Source: Acinetobacter sp. Ac_5812
Lineage (GTDB): Bacteria; Pseudomonadota; Gammaproteobacteria; Pseudomonadales; Moraxellaceae
Direction: 5' to 3'
DNA length: 64,000 nt
Assembly (NCBI RefSeq): GCF_013072695.1
Contig: NZ_LXUK01000017.1
Span: 111,086-175,085, forward strand
Shown here: positions 44,377-53,010 of the stretch, piece by piece
How positions within the stretch are numbered: the first letter of the stretch is position 1
Layout of the letters: each line of letters opens with the position of its first letter
Program-made: the position numbers and the translations under genes
The notes under the pieces: model-generated
What the model was told of the DNA's origin: nothing
The model's database searches: none
The model's input: the letters and a program-made list of their open reading frames with translations, nothing else

Positions 44377-45297
44377 ATGGGTCAGTTGAGTAAATACCAG
44401 AAATGGGCCTTCGTATTGCCCTTGATTGCGGTTTTGATTTGGTCGTTGAATATTGCGGTGACACGCTATGTGGCGGACTATATTTCACCCGTCAGTATCA
44501 GTTTTTACCGCTGGTTAGTCGCCTTTCTGATTTTAACGCCGTTTATGTTACCGAAAGTATGGAAACAGCGTAGTTTAATTGTGCCTTACCTTCCTAAATT
44601 GGCCGTACTTAGTGCTTTTGGTATGGTGTTGTATCAAGGTCTTTCTTATACCGCGGCGCACTATACCACGGCGACCAATATGGGCATTGTGAATGCCTTT
44701 GTCCCGATCTTTACCATCTTTATCTCTTATTTCATTTTAAAAGATGCACCGAATCGTTTTGCCATTTTTGGTAGTCTCTTATCTTTTGCTGGCTTGATCT
44801 ATGTAATGAGCCAAGGTCACCTGTCAAACTTATTTGATCAAGGCGGGCACTGGGGCGATGCAGTCATGGTATTGGCTGTAGGTTTCTATGCGTTTTATGG
44901 CGTGTTCTTGAAAAAATGGCAGCTACAGCTTCCTTTATTAAGCAGCTTGTATGTACAAATTGGTTTTGCATTGCTGTATCACGTCCCATTTTTGCTCTGG
45001 TTTGGCCTAGATGGGATTAATGCACAGAATGCTGCGAGTGTTCTGTATGCGGGCATGTTCCCTTCATTAATTGCCCCGTTATTATGGATGGTCGCAGTAC
45101 AAGCCATTGGCCCAAATCGTACCAGTATTTTCATGAATTTAATGCCAGTATTTACTGCGATTATTGCCAGTTTCTGGTTGTCAGAGCACTGGACGATTTA
45201 TCATAGCATTGGCGGTCTGATGATCCTGCTGGGGATCATTATGGCGCAGAAGAAAACGGTGAAAGCGCCTGCACAATTGGCAGAACCTGCAGCATAA
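44377..45297 (+). CDS. EamA/DMT family permease
   Basis: A 306-residue ten-helix transporter of the drug/metabolite superfamily with two EamA repeats: the first begins IAVLIWSLNIAVTRYVADY, the second YAFYGVFLKKWQLQLPLLSS. Members export amino acids, purines or other metabolites; the substrate is unknown. ATG 44377 is better spaced from GGTGAG (44365-44370) than ATG 44374. A hairpin terminator follows the stop. Confidence 0.88.
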   Translation: MGQLSKYQKWAFVLPLIAVLIWSLNIAVTRYVADYISPVSISFYRWLVAFLILTPFMLPKVWKQRSLIVPYLPKLAVLSAFGMVLYQGLSYTAAHYTTATNMGIVNAFVPIFTIFISYFILKDAPNRFAIFGSLLSFAGLIYVMSQGHLSNLFDQGGHWGDAVMVLAVGFYAFYGVFLKKWQLQLPLLSSLYVQIGFALLYHVPFLLWFGLDGINAQNAASVLYAGMFPSLIAPLLWMVAVQAIGPNRTSIFMNLMPVFTAIIASFWLSEHWTIYHSIGGLMILLGIIMAQKKTVKAPAQLAEPAA

Positions 45298-45311
45298 ATG
45301 TGAAATAAAGC

Positions 45312-45356
45312 GGTGCGTTTGCTCAAAATAACAACAAACGCACCAAAAATATTTTT
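45312..45356 (+). terminator. Terminator after the EamA gene
   Basis: GGTGCGTTTG pairs perfectly with CAAACGCACC around a 13-base loop, followed by AAAAATATTTTTT. Confidence 0.75.
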
Positions 45357-45498
45357 TGATGACTGTGCTTTCTATATGATTTGCAAATATATTTTTAAGA
45401 TTTACTAAATTTATGATCAAAAAAAAGCTGAATAAAAATATAAATATAATTTTATTGAAAATGATGAAGTGACAAAATTGGTACGCTTTTCACACTTT

Positions 45499-45527
45499 TT
45501 GTTAGATAAATAATATATTTGTATAAA
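45499..45527 (+). promoter_or_regulatory. Promoter of the candidate small RNA
   Basis: TTGTTA and TATAAA are separated by 17 bases. A start near 45534 would produce a transcript of about 140 bases that ends at the terminator near 45674. Confidence 0.6.
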
Positions 45528-45533
45528 TGAGAC

Positions 45534-45674
45534 GATTCCCTCATAATAGCAACCACAGCAAGATGATTCATTTTTAGAATGAATAAGTTGCTCACCAAAT
45601 TTACGAACCCTCTGGATGTGATTATACACATCCTTTTTATGCTCAGTTATCCCTATATAACTGAGCTTTTTTTT
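45534..45674 (+). ncRNA. Candidate structured small RNA
   Basis: A gene-free stretch with a promoter-like element upstream and three clean hairpins. First, AGCAA-ATTCATT / AATGAAT-TTGCT (45557-45592, with small internal loops and a TTTAG end). Second, GGATGTG/CACATCC (45614-45633) followed by TTTTT. Third, GCTCAGTTAT/ATAACTGAGC (45641-45666) followed by eight T residues. The last is a textbook terminator on the plus strand, where no other gene needs it because the EamA gene ends 240 bases earlier at its own terminator. No protein of useful length is encoded. The family is not recognised, and the exact start is inferred from the promoter. Confidence 0.6.
45641..45674 (+). terminator. Strong terminator of the candidate small RNA
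   Basis: A perfect 10-bp stem GCTCAGTTAT/ATAACTGAGC with a 6-base loop and eight T residues. On the opposite strand there is no T-run, so it acts rightward. Confidence 0.88.
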
Positions 45675-45691
45675 GTCCGCTATTCACCTAA

Positions 45692-46261
45692 TTAGGCGCG
45701 AACAACTTCACCTGTCTGTGCATTCAAAATGCGACTTGGTTCTCGGCTCAACCCTAAATCACCTTCGAGATAATGTAATGAAGTTTTGAAGTAATGCTGT
45801 GCTTCTTCTAAGCTTTGTGCGGGTGAGAGACCTGCTGGGTTGGCGCTGGTAGAGACAATAAAGCCGCCAAATTTCTGGCATAGCTGCATACACAGCGGAT
45901 GTGTCGTGACACGAACTGCGACCAAAGGATGTTGGCCTTTGATCCATGTTGGAATACTTTGATCAGCAGGGAGTAGCCACGTTGTGGCACGTTCTGTCTC
46001 AAGACAATTCGACCAACTGGCGATCACTTGCTGACGCAGGTCAGCACTCAAGCCTTGCAGTAAATGTTCAACTTGGTCTAAATGCCCAGCCAATAAGATC
46101 ACGCCTTTTTCAACGGGACGATGTTTGAGTTCTAAAATGTTCTGAAACGCTTGCTCATTGAAGGGATCACAACCCAATCCCCAAACTGCTTCTGTCGGAT
46201 AAGCCAGAACTTGTCCTTGTTTTAAAAGTTGAGCTGCTTCAGAAATAGAGGAAGTAATCAT
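45692..46261 (-). CDS. tsaC: Threonylcarbamoyl-AMP synthase (Sua5/YrdC family)
   Basis: Makes threonylcarbamoyl-AMP from threonine, bicarbonate and ATP for the t6A37 tRNA modification. The 189-residue protein is a single YrdC domain, as in TsaC rather than the longer Sua5. Seen are YPTEAVWGLGCDP near residue 21, the KHRPVEKG basic motif (K/R-rich substrate site) and STSANPAG near 137. It is the last gene of the lysM-dprA-tsaC operon. Confidence 0.93.
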   Translation of the reverse strand: MITSSISEAAQLLKQGQVLAYPTEAVWGLGCDPFNEQAFQNILELKHRPVEKGVILLAGHLDQVEHLLQGLSADLRQQVIASWSNCLETERATTWLLPADQSIPTWIKGQHPLVAVRVTTHPLCMQLCQKFGGFIVSTSANPAGLSPAQSLEEAQHYFKTSLHYLEGDLGLSREPSRILNAQTGEVVRA

Positions 46262-46297
46262 GGGATGTATGTGAAAACAGGAGAGAGTATGACTAGT

Positions 46298-47431
46298 TTA
46301 ATGCATTGGACGACAACGTAAATAGCGTCCTGCTTGTTGCATGCATAAACCGAGTAATTCTAATTCCATTAATTGGGCGGTCAGCTCTGCAATTGTGATT
46401 GGATGACGTAGCGCCAATTGATCCAAATCTTGTCCAATCCAGTCCAGACTCTGATACAACGCAATCAAATGTGTGGGCAGGCTTGGCGGAGGAGCAGTAC
46501 TGGCTTCATTAGTTGGGTGTTGTTGGGCTTGCCATTGCGTCGGTAGCGCTAAATCTTCGATGACCTGTTCGGGATGATCGACTAGAATCGCACCTTCGCG
46601 AATCAGTTGATGACAGCCTTGATGGTGTTCACTATAAATATGCCCAGGAATCGCAAATACCATTTTACCTTGGGTTGCTGCCTCATTTGCGGTGATTAAT
46701 GAACCACTTTTGAGTGCCGCTTCTACCACTAAGACACCGAGGCTAAGACCACTGACAATACGATTGCGCCGTGGAAAATGTTGTTGTAAGGGCATCGTGG
46801 TCGGTAGAAACTCAGTTACGATGGCTCCAGACTCGGTAATTTGTTGTGCCAGTTGTTTGTGCTGAGCAGGGTAGACGCTATCGAGGCCTGTACCCGTCAC
46901 TGCAATGGTCCGTTGATGTGCCAATCCACCTTGATGTGCGGCCTGATCAATCCCATGTGCGAGTCCGCTGCTGATATAAAAGCCTTTTTCACTTAGATAA
47001 TAGGCAAAATCATAAGCGACTTGGCGTCCATGTGGACTCGGTTTACGGCTGCCCACCATGGCAATCTGTGGTTGTAATAAGGCCTGTGCCTGACCTTGTC
47101 CAAATAAAATGGGAGGACGATCTGCATAAGGTAAGAGCTGAGTGGGATAACCCAGATCTTCAGGCGTTAAAATAAAATCGCTATATTTGCAAACCAGATC
47201 AAGTAGTTGTTGGAATTGTTGTTGACCCTGAGGGCTTTGAAATTCGGTTAAACGTTTTAAGTGGTTGGCGTGTAAGCCCAGTTGTGACCATTCTGAGAAA
47301 CGATGCGGTTGTGTTGCTTGTTCACAACCACCAAAGTGCTGCTGAATTTTGCTGAAACTCGACAGCGAATGCTGAACCAAGTACCACACCAACACAGTGT
47401 GATAGTGATGAGGTGATAATTGATTCAACAT
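46298..47431 (-). CDS. dprA: DNA processing protein DprA
   Basis: Loads RecA on incoming single-stranded DNA during natural transformation; acts in the cytosol. The 377-residue protein has an N-terminal SAM-like region, the Rossmann-type core (VGSRKPSPHGRQVA, ISSGLAHGID, AVTGTGLDSVYP, FPRRNRIVSGLS, SGSLITANEA), and a C-terminal winged-helix segment. Natural competence is well known in Acinetobacter. It starts 10 bases after the LysM gene stop, in one operon with tsaC. Confidence 0.95.
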   Translation of the reverse strand: MLNQLSPHHYHTVLVWYLVQHSLSSFSKIQQHFGGCEQATQPHRFSEWSQLGLHANHLKRLTEFQSPQGQQQFQQLLDLVCKYSDFILTPEDLGYPTQLLPYADRPPILFGQGQAQALLQPQIAMVGSRKPSPHGRQVAYDFAYYLSEKGFYISSGLAHGIDQAAHQGGLAHQRTIAVTGTGLDSVYPAQHKQLAQQITESGAIVTEFLPTTMPLQQHFPRRNRIVSGLSLGVLVVEAALKSGSLITANEAATQGKMVFAIPGHIYSEHHQGCHQLIREGAILVDHPEQVIEDLALPTQWQAQQHPTNEASTAPPPSLPTHLIALYQSLDWIGQDLDQLALRHPITIAELTAQLMELELLGLCMQQAGRYLRCRPMH

Positions 47432-47441
47432 AGGCGTTTAC

Positions 47442-48593
47442 TTAGTCATCTAAACGAGGTGGCTTAATATCCGAGCCAAGCTTGATCGGTAGCTCGCTTT
47501 CAAGGATATAGGCGTAGCTGATACGATCAAAACTCTTAAAGATCATGGCGCTACCTAGGTATTGTCCAGGGAGTTTCACTTTCTCTTTGGTCTTTGGATC
47601 TCTGACCACTTCACCATCTTGATAGACACTGAATACTTGACCAATTTCAACACCATCAGCGGTACCACGATCAACGGTGACCACGCCATTTTTGGCTGCT
47701 GTGCCAATTGAACCCATCACACGAATGATTTTGCCGCCGTCTTTTACCTGATTGGCATCAATTGGGTAGAATAAAGTCGGTAGCATGGCATCCTGTTCAG
47801 CCATCACCCGATCGCCACGACGAACTTCACCGTTATAACTATCGGTAAGCTCAACCGTGGTGATGTCATTTTCATTGCGAATGGCAACAGCCGAAGCCAC
47901 TTGCGTCAGTTCAACCCCAAGATTCTGTTTCTTGCCATTTTGGTCCAATACAATGTACGGCTCACCTTCACGGAATACGCCATAACGTTGACCGTTTTCA
48001 AGGCCTTTACCACGCACATAAACACTTTGGCCTTTACCCGCAAGTACGCGGTTGTCTGCTGTGCCCAAGATATAAGGGGTATTGGCAATCGCGTCTGCTG
48101 GCAGAACCGAAGTACGCTCTAACCATTGTTGAATATGAGCCAAAGGAATGACAGGAACACTATTATTCAAGGCCTCAACGCGGACTTGAGGACGTAAATT
48201 TGAGGTATTGCCGGTATAGCGACGAATAATCCCATCACAACCATCACCTTCATCTTTACCAATCAATGGTTTACCATTCAAGCTACACAGCAGTAAGCGA
48301 TCGCCTGGATAAATCCAGTGCGGGTTTTTCACATGTTTATTGCTTGCCCATATTTCTGGCCAGCGCCAAGGCTTACTTAAAAATTTCCCTGAGATATCCC
48401 AAAGCGTATCACCTTTTTTCACCACATAAACATGTGGCGCACCGACTTTCACTGAAGGTGGACTGACATTTGGGCTGGCTGCGTGGGCGAAATTAATGCT
48501 CATGCCTAATCCCGCACAAATTGCAGCGGCAATCAGTTGTTTTTTTAACCCCAAGGCATGAAATGAGTGTATGCCGTTTAAAACCTTTTTCAT
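47442..48593 (-). CDS. LysM-domain peptidoglycan-binding protein
   Basis: A protein of about 383 residues with a signal peptide ending near FAHAASP. A single LysM domain follows (VYVVKKGDTLWDISGKFLSK, then NPHWIYPGDRLLL) near residues 53-102. The long C-terminal part (about 125-380) has no named family; it contains repeated beta-rich stretches such as GDRVMAEQDAMLPTLFYP and VDRGTADGVEIGQVFSVY. LysM proteins of this kind, upstream of dprA, are widespread in gammaproteobacteria. It is periplasmic or outer-membrane associated. Confidence 0.88.
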   Translation of the reverse strand: MKKVLNGIHSFHALGLKKQLIAAAICAGLGMSINFAHAASPNVSPPSVKVGAPHVYVVKKGDTLWDISGKFLSKPWRWPEIWASNKHVKNPHWIYPGDRLLLCSLNGKPLIGKDEGDGCDGIIRRYTGNTSNLRPQVRVEALNNSVPVIPLAHIQQWLERTSVLPADAIANTPYILGTADNRVLAGKGQSVYVRGKGLENGQRYGVFREGEPYIVLDQNGKKQNLGVELTQVASAVAIRNENDITTVELTDSYNGEVRRGDRVMAEQDAMLPTLFYPIDANQVKDGGKIIRVMGSIGTAAKNGVVTVDRGTADGVEIGQVFSVYQDGEVVRDPKTKEKVKLPGQYLGSAMIFKSFDRISYAYILESELPIKLGSDIKPPRLDD

Positions 48594-48615
48594 TATCATA
48601 ATTCCTAAAAATTAT

Positions 48616-48650
48616 GTGTGTAGTTGCGTTATAATAACGACTTTACACAC
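48616..48650. promoter_or_regulatory. Two-tier dyad between def and the LysM gene
   Basis: All parts are symmetric about base 48633: GTGTGTA (48616-48622) and TACACAC (48644-48650) outside, and CGTTATAATAACG (48627-48639) at the centre, which contains TATAAT. It lies midway between divergent genes, so it may be an operator or paired -10 region shared by both. A motif TTTTTTGATCAA is found twice just to its right. Confidence 0.6.
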
Positions 48651-48715
48651 AATTTTTTGATCAAGTATTCCCTTTAGTTGGTTTTTTGATCAATGGCATA
48701 AGTGAGGACGACTGT

Positions 48716-49246
48716 ATGGCCTTATTACCTATTCTAAGTTTTCCTGATCCCCGCCTTCGTACCATTGCCAAACCAGTCGAAGAAGTCACTGATGATATTC
48801 GTCAGCTTGCAGCAGATATGTTTGAAACCATGTACGAGGCACCGGGTATAGGTTTAGCGGCAACTCAGGTTGATCATCATATTCAGCTTATTGTTATGGA
48901 CATCTCTGAAGAGAAAAACCAACCGATGGTGTTCATTAACCCCAAAGTCATTCCACTGACCGAAGATACTCAGCCTTATGAAGAAGGCTGTCTCTCTGTG
49001 CCTCAAATATACGACAAAGTTGAGCGTCCGTCACGCGTAAAAATCGAGGCAATTAACCTTGAAGGTCAAGCATTTGTGTTAGAAGCTGACGAACTTCTCG
49101 CTGTTTGTATCCAACATGAAATGGATCACTTAAATGGCAAACTTTTTGTCGATTATTTATCGCCATTAAAGCGTCAACGTGCACGTGAGAAAGTGGAAAA
49201 AGTGGTTCGCCAACGTGAAAAAGAAAAAGTCACTGTCAAACGTTAA
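48716..49246 (+). CDS. def: Peptide deformylase
   Basis: Removes the formyl group from the N-terminal Met of new proteins, using a bound metal. The 176-residue enzyme has the three family motifs: GIGLAATQ (44-51), EEGCLSVP with metal ligand C92, and QHEMDH with ligands H134 and H138 and catalytic E135. Upstream in-frame codons exist from 48686, but ATG 48716 with GAGGA upstream is the standard start. It is divergent from the LysM gene. No fmt gene follows in this window. Confidence 0.97.
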   Translation: MALLPILSFPDPRLRTIAKPVEEVTDDIRQLAADMFETMYEAPGIGLAATQVDHHIQLIVMDISEEKNQPMVFINPKVIPLTEDTQPYEEGCLSVPQIYDKVERPSRVKIEAINLEGQAFVLEADELLAVCIQHEMDHLNGKLFVDYLSPLKRQRAREKVEKVVRQREKEKVTVKR

Positions 49247-49265
49247 GCGCTAGACATTATTTAAG

Positions 49266-49703
49266 ATGTTTTCTTTGTTTCGTTGTGGCTTGCTGCTGGC
49301 TTTAACCGCGGTCTGTTTACAGATTGCGGTTTTCTTGCAGCCGCTACTTCCGAAGCAATATCAAATCGCGCCTGTCTGTGAAACCATTACTCAGGCGTTG
49401 TTATTACCGAAGTTACAGGCTTCGCATAGCCATTCGGTCCATGCATCTCAGCATCACGAGCATCAGCTTGAACATGTTCAAGTGTCGATGCCACAACATG
49501 ATCATCACGATCCTAACCACCAATGTCAGTATTGTACGGTCTATGCCAATCTGGTATTGCCGCCTGAATTGGGGGTGAAAGAGGTTCTGGTCCGTATCCA
49601 AATCCGTTTAGTTGCGTATCAACAAGCCTTTAAGCATGTTTATTTTGCACTGCAACGGTTGTTCTTGTTGCCTCAAGGGCGGGCTCCGCCACTCTTTGCA
49701 TAA
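49266..49703 (+). CDS. DUF2946-like His-rich protein
   Basis: A 145-residue protein with a hydrophobic N-terminal segment (LLLALTAVCLQIAVFLQPLLP), a strongly His-rich stretch (about residues 54-86, including HHEHQLEHVQV and HDHHDPNHQ), and CQYCTVYANL near residue 89, the CxxC typical of DUF2946. The family often lies next to copper-handling genes, and here the next gene is a TonB-dependent copper receptor. A role in periplasmic copper or other metal binding is inferred, not shown. Confidence 0.75.
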   Translation: MFSLFRCGLLLALTAVCLQIAVFLQPLLPKQYQIAPVCETITQALLLPKLQASHSHSVHASQHHEHQLEHVQVSMPQHDHHDPNHQCQYCTVYANLVLPPELGVKEVLVRIQIRLVAYQQAFKHVYFALQRLFLLPQGRAPPLFA

Positions 49704-49777
49704 ATTAAAACTTTCTTTTCGTTAGGGTTTTTTGGAACTCTGACTCTGTTTTATCTATGTTTTAAGAGAGACCGATG

Positions 49778-51889
49778 ATGGCTCAACCTAAATTTTTATT
49801 ACAACCGCTGACGGTTGCGATCTTGGCTGCTTCAAATACCGCAATGGCGTGGGCAGAACCTGTTCAGCATGAGCAGGCACATGTCTCAATGGCACCGATT
49901 GTGGTCACGGCACAACAACCGAATGAGCGCAATGGTTTGGTGGTGCAAGCTGATCCGAAGAAACCGATTCAACCCATCCCTGCGACAGATGGTGCCGACT
50001 ATCTACAAAGTATTATGGGGTTTAACTCAATACAAAGCGGTGGCACCAATGGAGATGTGACCTTTCGTGGTATGTTTGGTTCCCGCATCAAGATTTTAAC
50101 CGATGGTACCGAGAACCTTGGTGCATGTCCTGCGCGTATGGATGCACCGACCTCTTATATTTCTCCTGAAAGCTATGATCGAATCTCAGTGATTAAAGGG
50201 CCACAAACGGTTCAATATGCCAATACTGGTTCAGCAGCAACAGTGATTTTTGAACGTGAACCTGAAAAGCTCACTAAAGAAAAAACCTATCGTGGACAGG
50301 CGAGTGTATTGTGGGGTTCATTTGGGCGCTTAGACCAGAATGTTGAAGCGGCGATTGGTGATGAGAAAAAATATATCCGTTTAAATGCCAATCGATCTGA
50401 ATCGAATAGTTATCAAGATGGCGATGGCAACACCATACCGTCTTCATGGGAACGCTGGAATGCCGATGTTGCATTGGGCTGGACCCCAGATGAAAACACT
50501 TGGTTGGAGTTGACAGGTGGTAAAGCAGATGGTGAGGCTGAATATGCTGGGCGTGGAATGGATGGGGCACAATTCGCCCGTGAAAGTTTAGGTCTACGTT
50601 TTGAGAAAAAAAATGTCACTGATGTAATCAAGAAAATTGAAGCTCAGGTGAACTACAGCTATAACGACCATATTATGGATAACTATAGTTTGCGTACACC
50701 GCCATTGGTTGAAATGAGCCATGGCGGCATGACCATGCTGATGCCAAACCCGATGGCGATGCAAGTGACGCGCCGTACCTTGAACTCACGTTTGGCGATG
50801 ACGTCTGAATGGAATCAATGGAGCTTAATCACTGGGGTCGATTCTCAGTTTAATAAACATGGTGGCAGTATGTTCTCGCCGACCATGACATCGATGAATG
50901 TACCTTTCCGTCAGGATATGCGCTTCCAGTCTTATGGTGCTTTTGGTGAGTTGACTTATCAATTGAACCCGCAGAATAAAATCGTGACAGGTGCTCGCGT
51001 GGACCAAGTCACTGTTGATGATGAGCGTGCTGATTCTAAAGCTAAAGGTTTCAATACCCAGCTTGAAAAAAACTTACCCAGTGCGTTTGTTCGTTTGGAA
51101 AATCAAAATACCGAGCATGGCGTGAACAGTTATGTGGGCTTGGGTTATGTTGAACGTATGCCAGATTATTGGGAATTATTCAGCCCTGAACATGGTAATG
51201 CAGGTTCGAGCAATACCTTTAATGGGGTACGTCCAGAGAAAACCTTACAGTTAGATCTGGGTTTTACTCAGCAGCAGGGGGCATTTAACTCATGGGTGTC
51301 GGCATACGCAGGGCTGATTGATGACTATATTCTGATGAATTATCACGATCATAGCCATATGCATGCAAGTGGACATGGCGGGCATGGCAGCGGTGGCATT
51401 ACTGCTGGCGCGAAGAATGTGGATGCAACCATTGCGGGTGCTGAGGCAGGTATTGGTTATCAGTTTACCGATCGCATTCAAGCAGATGTAAGTGCCATGT
51501 ATGCGTGGGGTAAAAATACCACGGACAATACGCCATTACCACAAATTGCACCCTTAGAAGGACGTGTGAATCTACGCTATGTTGCTGATAAATATACGCT
51601 CGGTATGTTATGGCGTGTGGTGGATCAGCAAAATCGTGTCAGCTTGCATCAAGGGAATATCGTGGGCTATGACTTGAAACCAAGTGCTGGTTTCTCAACG
51701 GTTTCATTGAATGGTAGTTATAGCCTCAATAAAGATATCGATCTTTCAGTGGGGGTGGATAACGTCTTGGATAAGACCTATACCGAACACCTCAATAAAG
51801 CAGGCAGTTCTGGTTTTGGTTTTGCCAGTGAAGAGCAATTCAATAATACCGGTCGAAATTACTGGATGCGTATGAGCATGAAGTTCTAA
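49778..51889 (+). CDS. oprC: TonB-dependent copper receptor (OprC-type)
   Basis: A 703-residue outer-membrane receptor with signal peptide (cut near MAWAEPV), TonB box region (APIVVTAQQ), N-terminal plug (about residues 50-160) and 22-strand barrel ending in the terminal aromatic (YWMRMSMKF). The GACPARMDAP segment in the plug gives the Cys-x3-Met pair reported to bind copper in OprC. His/Met-rich barrel loops (MSHGGMTMLMPNPMAM; HDHSHMHASGHGG) fit metal capture. ATG 49778 is better spaced from AAGAGAG than ATG 49775. It follows the DUF2946 gene. Confidence 0.88.
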   Translation: MAQPKFLLQPLTVAILAASNTAMAWAEPVQHEQAHVSMAPIVVTAQQPNERNGLVVQADPKKPIQPIPATDGADYLQSIMGFNSIQSGGTNGDVTFRGMFGSRIKILTDGTENLGACPARMDAPTSYISPESYDRISVIKGPQTVQYANTGSAATVIFEREPEKLTKEKTYRGQASVLWGSFGRLDQNVEAAIGDEKKYIRLNANRSESNSYQDGDGNTIPSSWERWNADVALGWTPDENTWLELTGGKADGEAEYAGRGMDGAQFARESLGLRFEKKNVTDVIKKIEAQVNYSYNDHIMDNYSLRTPPLVEMSHGGMTMLMPNPMAMQVTRRTLNSRLAMTSEWNQWSLITGVDSQFNKHGGSMFSPTMTSMNVPFRQDMRFQSYGAFGELTYQLNPQNKIVTGARVDQVTVDDERADSKAKGFNTQLEKNLPSAFVRLENQNTEHGVNSYVGLGYVERMPDYWELFSPEHGNAGSSNTFNGVRPEKTLQLDLGFTQQQGAFNSWVSAYAGLIDDYILMNYHDHSHMHASGHGGHGSGGITAGAKNVDATIAGAEAGIGYQFTDRIQADVSAMYAWGKNTTDNTPLPQIAPLEGRVNLRYVADKYTLGMLWRVVDQQNRVSLHQGNIVGYDLKPSAGFSTVSLNGSYSLNKDIDLSVGVDNVLDKTYTEHLNKAGSSGFGFASEEQFNNTGRNYWMRMSMKF

Positions 51890-51897
51890 GCAACAAA

Positions 51898-51924
51898 AAA
51901 CAAGGTGGCTCAGCCACCTTGTTT
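51898..51924. terminator. Bidirectional terminator after oprC
   Basis: CAAGGTGGC pairs perfectly with GCCACCTTG around TCA, flanked by A and T runs. It separates oprC from the opposing unknown gene. Confidence 0.9.
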
Positions 51925-51934
51925 CATTTTAGCG

Positions 51935-52696
51935 TCAAGCCAAGCAATCTTGTTTTGGCATTAAGCTATCGCAATACAATGGGTTTAAAGCACATTGTAA
52001 ATCATCAATCTGCTCTTGAGTCACATAGCCTTTGGCTTTGAGATATTCAGCAACACGGTCATCACGTAAACTTAAAAAGGCGGCATCATATACGCCTAAA
52101 TCAACAAATAAAGCCGCGGTTTCCAAGCTGTTAAAGTGATCCAAGAACACATCATTTTCATACATCAAGAAAATATGCGTCAAATTGGCGTTGGTATCGA
52201 CTTTTAAGCGTTGTGCTAATTGTTCGGGACGTGTTTTGATAAACAGTAAATCCGAAAGTTCATCGAACTGGGTTTTATCCAGTTGGTTTTCACCACCTTT
52301 GGCATGTCCTAACCATGCTTTAAACACCAAGACAGCACCACCACGTAACAGCATACTCCAGATTTGATGGCGTGTTTCATGATCAAGATGGGATGATTCT
52401 GCTTCAAGTGCTTCTAAGAAAGAATCTTCTTGCTCTGCCAGTTTTTCAAATAAGCCAAGACCTTGTGGGTGATAAGCTGCAGGTGCAAATACATCAAAAT
52501 TGAGTTGATTAAATACATTGAGTGCCAGTGGAACAGCAGCTTGGTAAAGCGTATTCAGTGCGCGTAAATGTGTTTCATCCAGTTTGCTGTGCACAAAGAT
52601 GGTTTGCCAGTCCAGTTCAGGTAACAGGGCATTCGCACTGTATTGGCGATAAAACTGTTGTGAGCTATGGTCAGTTGAAGGGTGACTGTTATTCAT
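51935..52696 (-). CDS. Conserved-looking protein of unknown function
   Basis: A 253-residue soluble protein without signal peptide or membrane helix. It is mostly helical and acidic, with features such as ELDWQTIFVHSKLDETHLRA, LRGGAVLVFKAWLGHAKGG, SDLLFIKTRPEQLAQRL and a Cys-containing C-terminus (LQCALNPLYC...QDCLA). No family is recognised. The frame reaches 52717, but ATG 52696 has AAAGGA upstream and is preferred. Codon use resembles its neighbours, so there is no sign of recent transfer. Confidence 0.75.
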   Translation of the reverse strand: MNNSHPSTDHSSQQFYRQYSANALLPELDWQTIFVHSKLDETHLRALNTLYQAAVPLALNVFNQLNFDVFAPAAYHPQGLGLFEKLAEQEDSFLEALEAESSHLDHETRHQIWSMLLRGGAVLVFKAWLGHAKGGENQLDKTQFDELSDLLFIKTRPEQLAQRLKVDTNANLTHIFLMYENDVFLDHFNSLETAALFVDLGVYDAAFLSLRDDRVAEYLKAKGYVTQEQIDDLQCALNPLYCDSLMPKQDCLA

Positions 52697-53010
52697 GATC
52701 AATGTCCTTTTTGACAATTTGTAATGAGAAACCCAACAAGCCGAGGTCTAGGTTTCGTTGACTTGATCAATTTATGCGGTATCGAGAAAACAAGTAGAAT
52801 ACGACTAAAGTTGTAGATGTAATTTTAAGGGTAAAATTAAATAATAAAAACAAGCACTTGTTAAATTGTAAGTAAGTGTACAAACGTTCACTAATGTAAG
52901 TGAACGTTTTTGCCATAGTCAATAATGATTTGAGCACTTTGGTCAATTCATCATCGAACAAAGTGCATTTTTTTGATCATTTTGGCCTATGTTGCAAAAT
53001 ATTTTGCTAG
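52697..53010. other. Intergenic region with two hairpins
   Basis: A gap of about 310 bases between two leftward genes. It holds AAACGTTCAC/GTGAACGTTT (52882-52909, 8-base loop, short T-run) and GCACTTTG/CAAAGTGC (52934-52966, 18-base loop, followed by ATTTTTTT). Both have T-runs only in the plus direction, where no gene precedes them. A TAGAAT at 52795 could be a -10 box for a short plus-strand RNA, but its -35 is poor. No coding frame is convincing. Confidence 0.5.
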
